Assembly (NCBI GenBank): GCA_036939355.1
Contig: JALLAP010000023.1
Span: 1-27,804 of the forward strand
Reading direction: 5' to 3'
Source of the DNA: Thalassiosira profunda
Taxonomy: Eukaryota; Bacillariophyta; Thalassiosirophyceae; Thalassiosirales; Thalassiosiraceae
Length of the DNA: 27,804 nucleotides
Position numbers and translations under genes: made by a program. The notes beneath the pieces are model-generated. The model ran no database searches. It was not told where the DNA came from and saw only the letters and a program-made list of their open reading frames with translations. Shown here one piece after another: positions 26,963-27,804 of the stretch. The first letter of the stretch is position 1. Each line of letters begins with the position of its first letter.

Positions 26963-27804
26963 CTAACCCTCGCTACGATGTGGCACTTCCTCAAGCTGAA
27001 CGACGTAGTACGCCAGCACAGCGAAGGTGGCGGGCCACAGCATTAGCTCAATAAAGAACATTCCCCGAAGAAAGCTGCTGCTCACGGAAAAGCAAAGGAA
27101 TCTATGCGTCTCTTTCTCGGTCACATTCTTGGGCTGCTCGGATGACAGAGTTGCCTCCGATTGCTCCAGCTGCGAGTATTGCTCTGCGTGGACGCTTCCC
27201 CTGCCTGCTCGCCATCGTTGGGCCCAAGACTTCTGCCCCGAACTCTTTGGTCGAGGAGGCGCCTTCCACTTTCCCTCTCGCAAATACTCGTCGGCAGTCG
27301 AAGCATACGATAAGTCCTTCTCTCCGCTTGTCAGCTTGATCGTTTCCAGTTCCACTTTGATGATGCCCCAGACACTTCGTCGGAAGATCTCGATCGTGGC
27401 CAGCAAGACGAACGACCAGCCGTGTAAAGTATCGACAAATGTCACCTGCATTGACCCGTCTGTTGTCGATACCCGATACGCAGGCATAAATCCCGCCATC
27501 CAACAGAAACGCGTGATTATGTTGAAAGCCAACGCCTTCCAATAGTAGGAGTCATCCTCGTACAGCCGTTTGGGACGAAGCTTTATTCTCTGCCACACGC
27601 GATGGAACTTGCGACATTGGTGCGCAATCTTCGATCCGCTTCGTCTGCGAGATGCCTCGTGAGGCACGTACACGAGCAGCTCCCAGTCGATCCAGACGTC
27701 CCAGATTATCTGGTACAGCGTCGTGGCGACAATCGAAGACACCCACCAAACGCTCCGCTCCCCCGCCGTGTGGGTCATTCCGTACAAAATGACAAGCCCC
27801 GCCG
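26963..27804 (-). CDS. EXS-domain (SPX-EXS/XPR1-like) phosphate exporter, C-terminal part
   Basis: The frame is open from the window edge (about 280 residues visible) to TAG at 26965-26963, so the N-terminal SPX domain and first helices are outside. A TTG, not an ATG, lies near the edge, so no start occurs here. EXS landmarks are visible: WWVSSIVATTLYQIIWDVWIDW, then LRPKRLYEDDSYYWKALAFNIITRFCWM and LLATIEIFRRSVWGIIKVE. In eukaryotic SPX-EXS proteins (yeast Syg1, animal XPR1, plant PHO1) this domain forms the phosphate export path and binds regulatory partners. A Ser/Gln-rich cytosolic tail (about 27290-27130) is followed by a last hydrophobic pair (FFIELMLWPATFAVLAYYVV), which is unusual because most family members end in a soluble tail. 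It converges on the homoserine acetyltransferase gene, with 50 bp between stops. Confidence 0.85.
   Translation of the reverse strand, partial: AGLVILYGMTHTAGERSVWWVSSIVATTLYQIIWDVWIDWELLVYVPHEASRRRSGSKIAHQCRKFHRVWQRIKLRPKRLYEDDSYYWKALAFNIITRFCWMAGFMPAYRVSTTDGSMQVTFVDTLHGWSFVLLATIEIFRRSVWGIIKVELETIKLTSGEKDLSYASTADEYLREGKWKAPPRPKSSGQKSWAQRWRAGRGSVHAEQYSQLEQSEATLSSEQPKNVTEKETHRFLCFSVSSSFLRGMFFIELMLWPATFAVLAYYVVQLEEVPHRSEG

Noticed and set aside
1..27804. tRNA, rRNA, CRISPR or bacterial operon features
   Set aside because: By eye I found no cloverleaf, rRNA core or spaced repeat array. Gene structure and introns are eukaryotic.

Overview
This window is nuclear DNA from a eukaryotic microalga. 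Genes are broken by short spliceosomal introns, mostly 60-103 nt, with strongly conserved GTGAGT donors and AG acceptors. Products are typical of eukaryotes: TM9SF/EMP70, TMEM165/GDT1, an INPP4-type phosphatase and an SPX-EXS carrier. The repeated Cys modules (CGxxW...C...C...CF...C) joined by Thr/Pro linkers to a peritrophin-type chitin-binding domain are a diatom hallmark, especially of chitin-making Thalassiosirales. A centric diatom is my inference; I could not test it by search. The region is gene-dense: 12 apparent genes and one broken gene, with intergenic gaps of about 50-660 bp.

Layout. 1-452 (+) is the 3' end of a DUF2358/SnoaL-like gene. 718-1951 (+) is a GDT1-type cation transporter carrying an EF-hand. 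2372-5430 (+) is a TM9SF/EMP70 protein with two apparent one-base frameshifts and a C-terminal extension of about 290 residues. 5480-8087 (-) and 8325-9602 (+) are head-to-head paralogous membrane sulfotransferase-like genes. 9701-10456 (-) is an atypical NAD(P)-binding SDR, and 10697-11893 (+) is a DUF1995 protein with a possible plastid-targeting start. 12167-12403 is a foldback, MITE-like element. 12554-15686 (+) is a secreted, probably GPI-anchored, nine-module Cys-rich chitin-binding protein.

15799-20232 (-) is a large INPP4-like phosphoinositide phosphatase. 20672-21089 (+) is a small tautomerase-like protein. 21181-24397 (-) is a polytopic membrane protein with Cys clusters and a Reelin-like ectodomain. 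24620-24885 (-) is a broken cpYpsA/'molybdenum carrier' gene. 25208-26912 (+) is homoserine O-acetyltransferase, interrupted by an exact 72-bp duplication around a single N. 26963-27804 (-) is the C-terminal part of an EXS (XPR1-like) phosphate exporter.

The genes do not form a pathway. A loose theme is the secretory and endocytic system and the cell surface: TM9SF, GDT1, two sulfotransferases, a chitin-binding wall protein, INPP4 and the Reelin-like protein. That grouping is inference. The most interesting items are the foldback transposon beside the chitin-binding gene, the Reelin-like polytopic protein, the EF-hand/GDT1 fusion, the extended TM9SF protein, the divergent sulfotransferase pair and the multiply frameshifted molybdenum-carrier relic. 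Several frame breaks and the N-flanked duplication look like draft-assembly faults, so disabled genes should be confirmed from reads.
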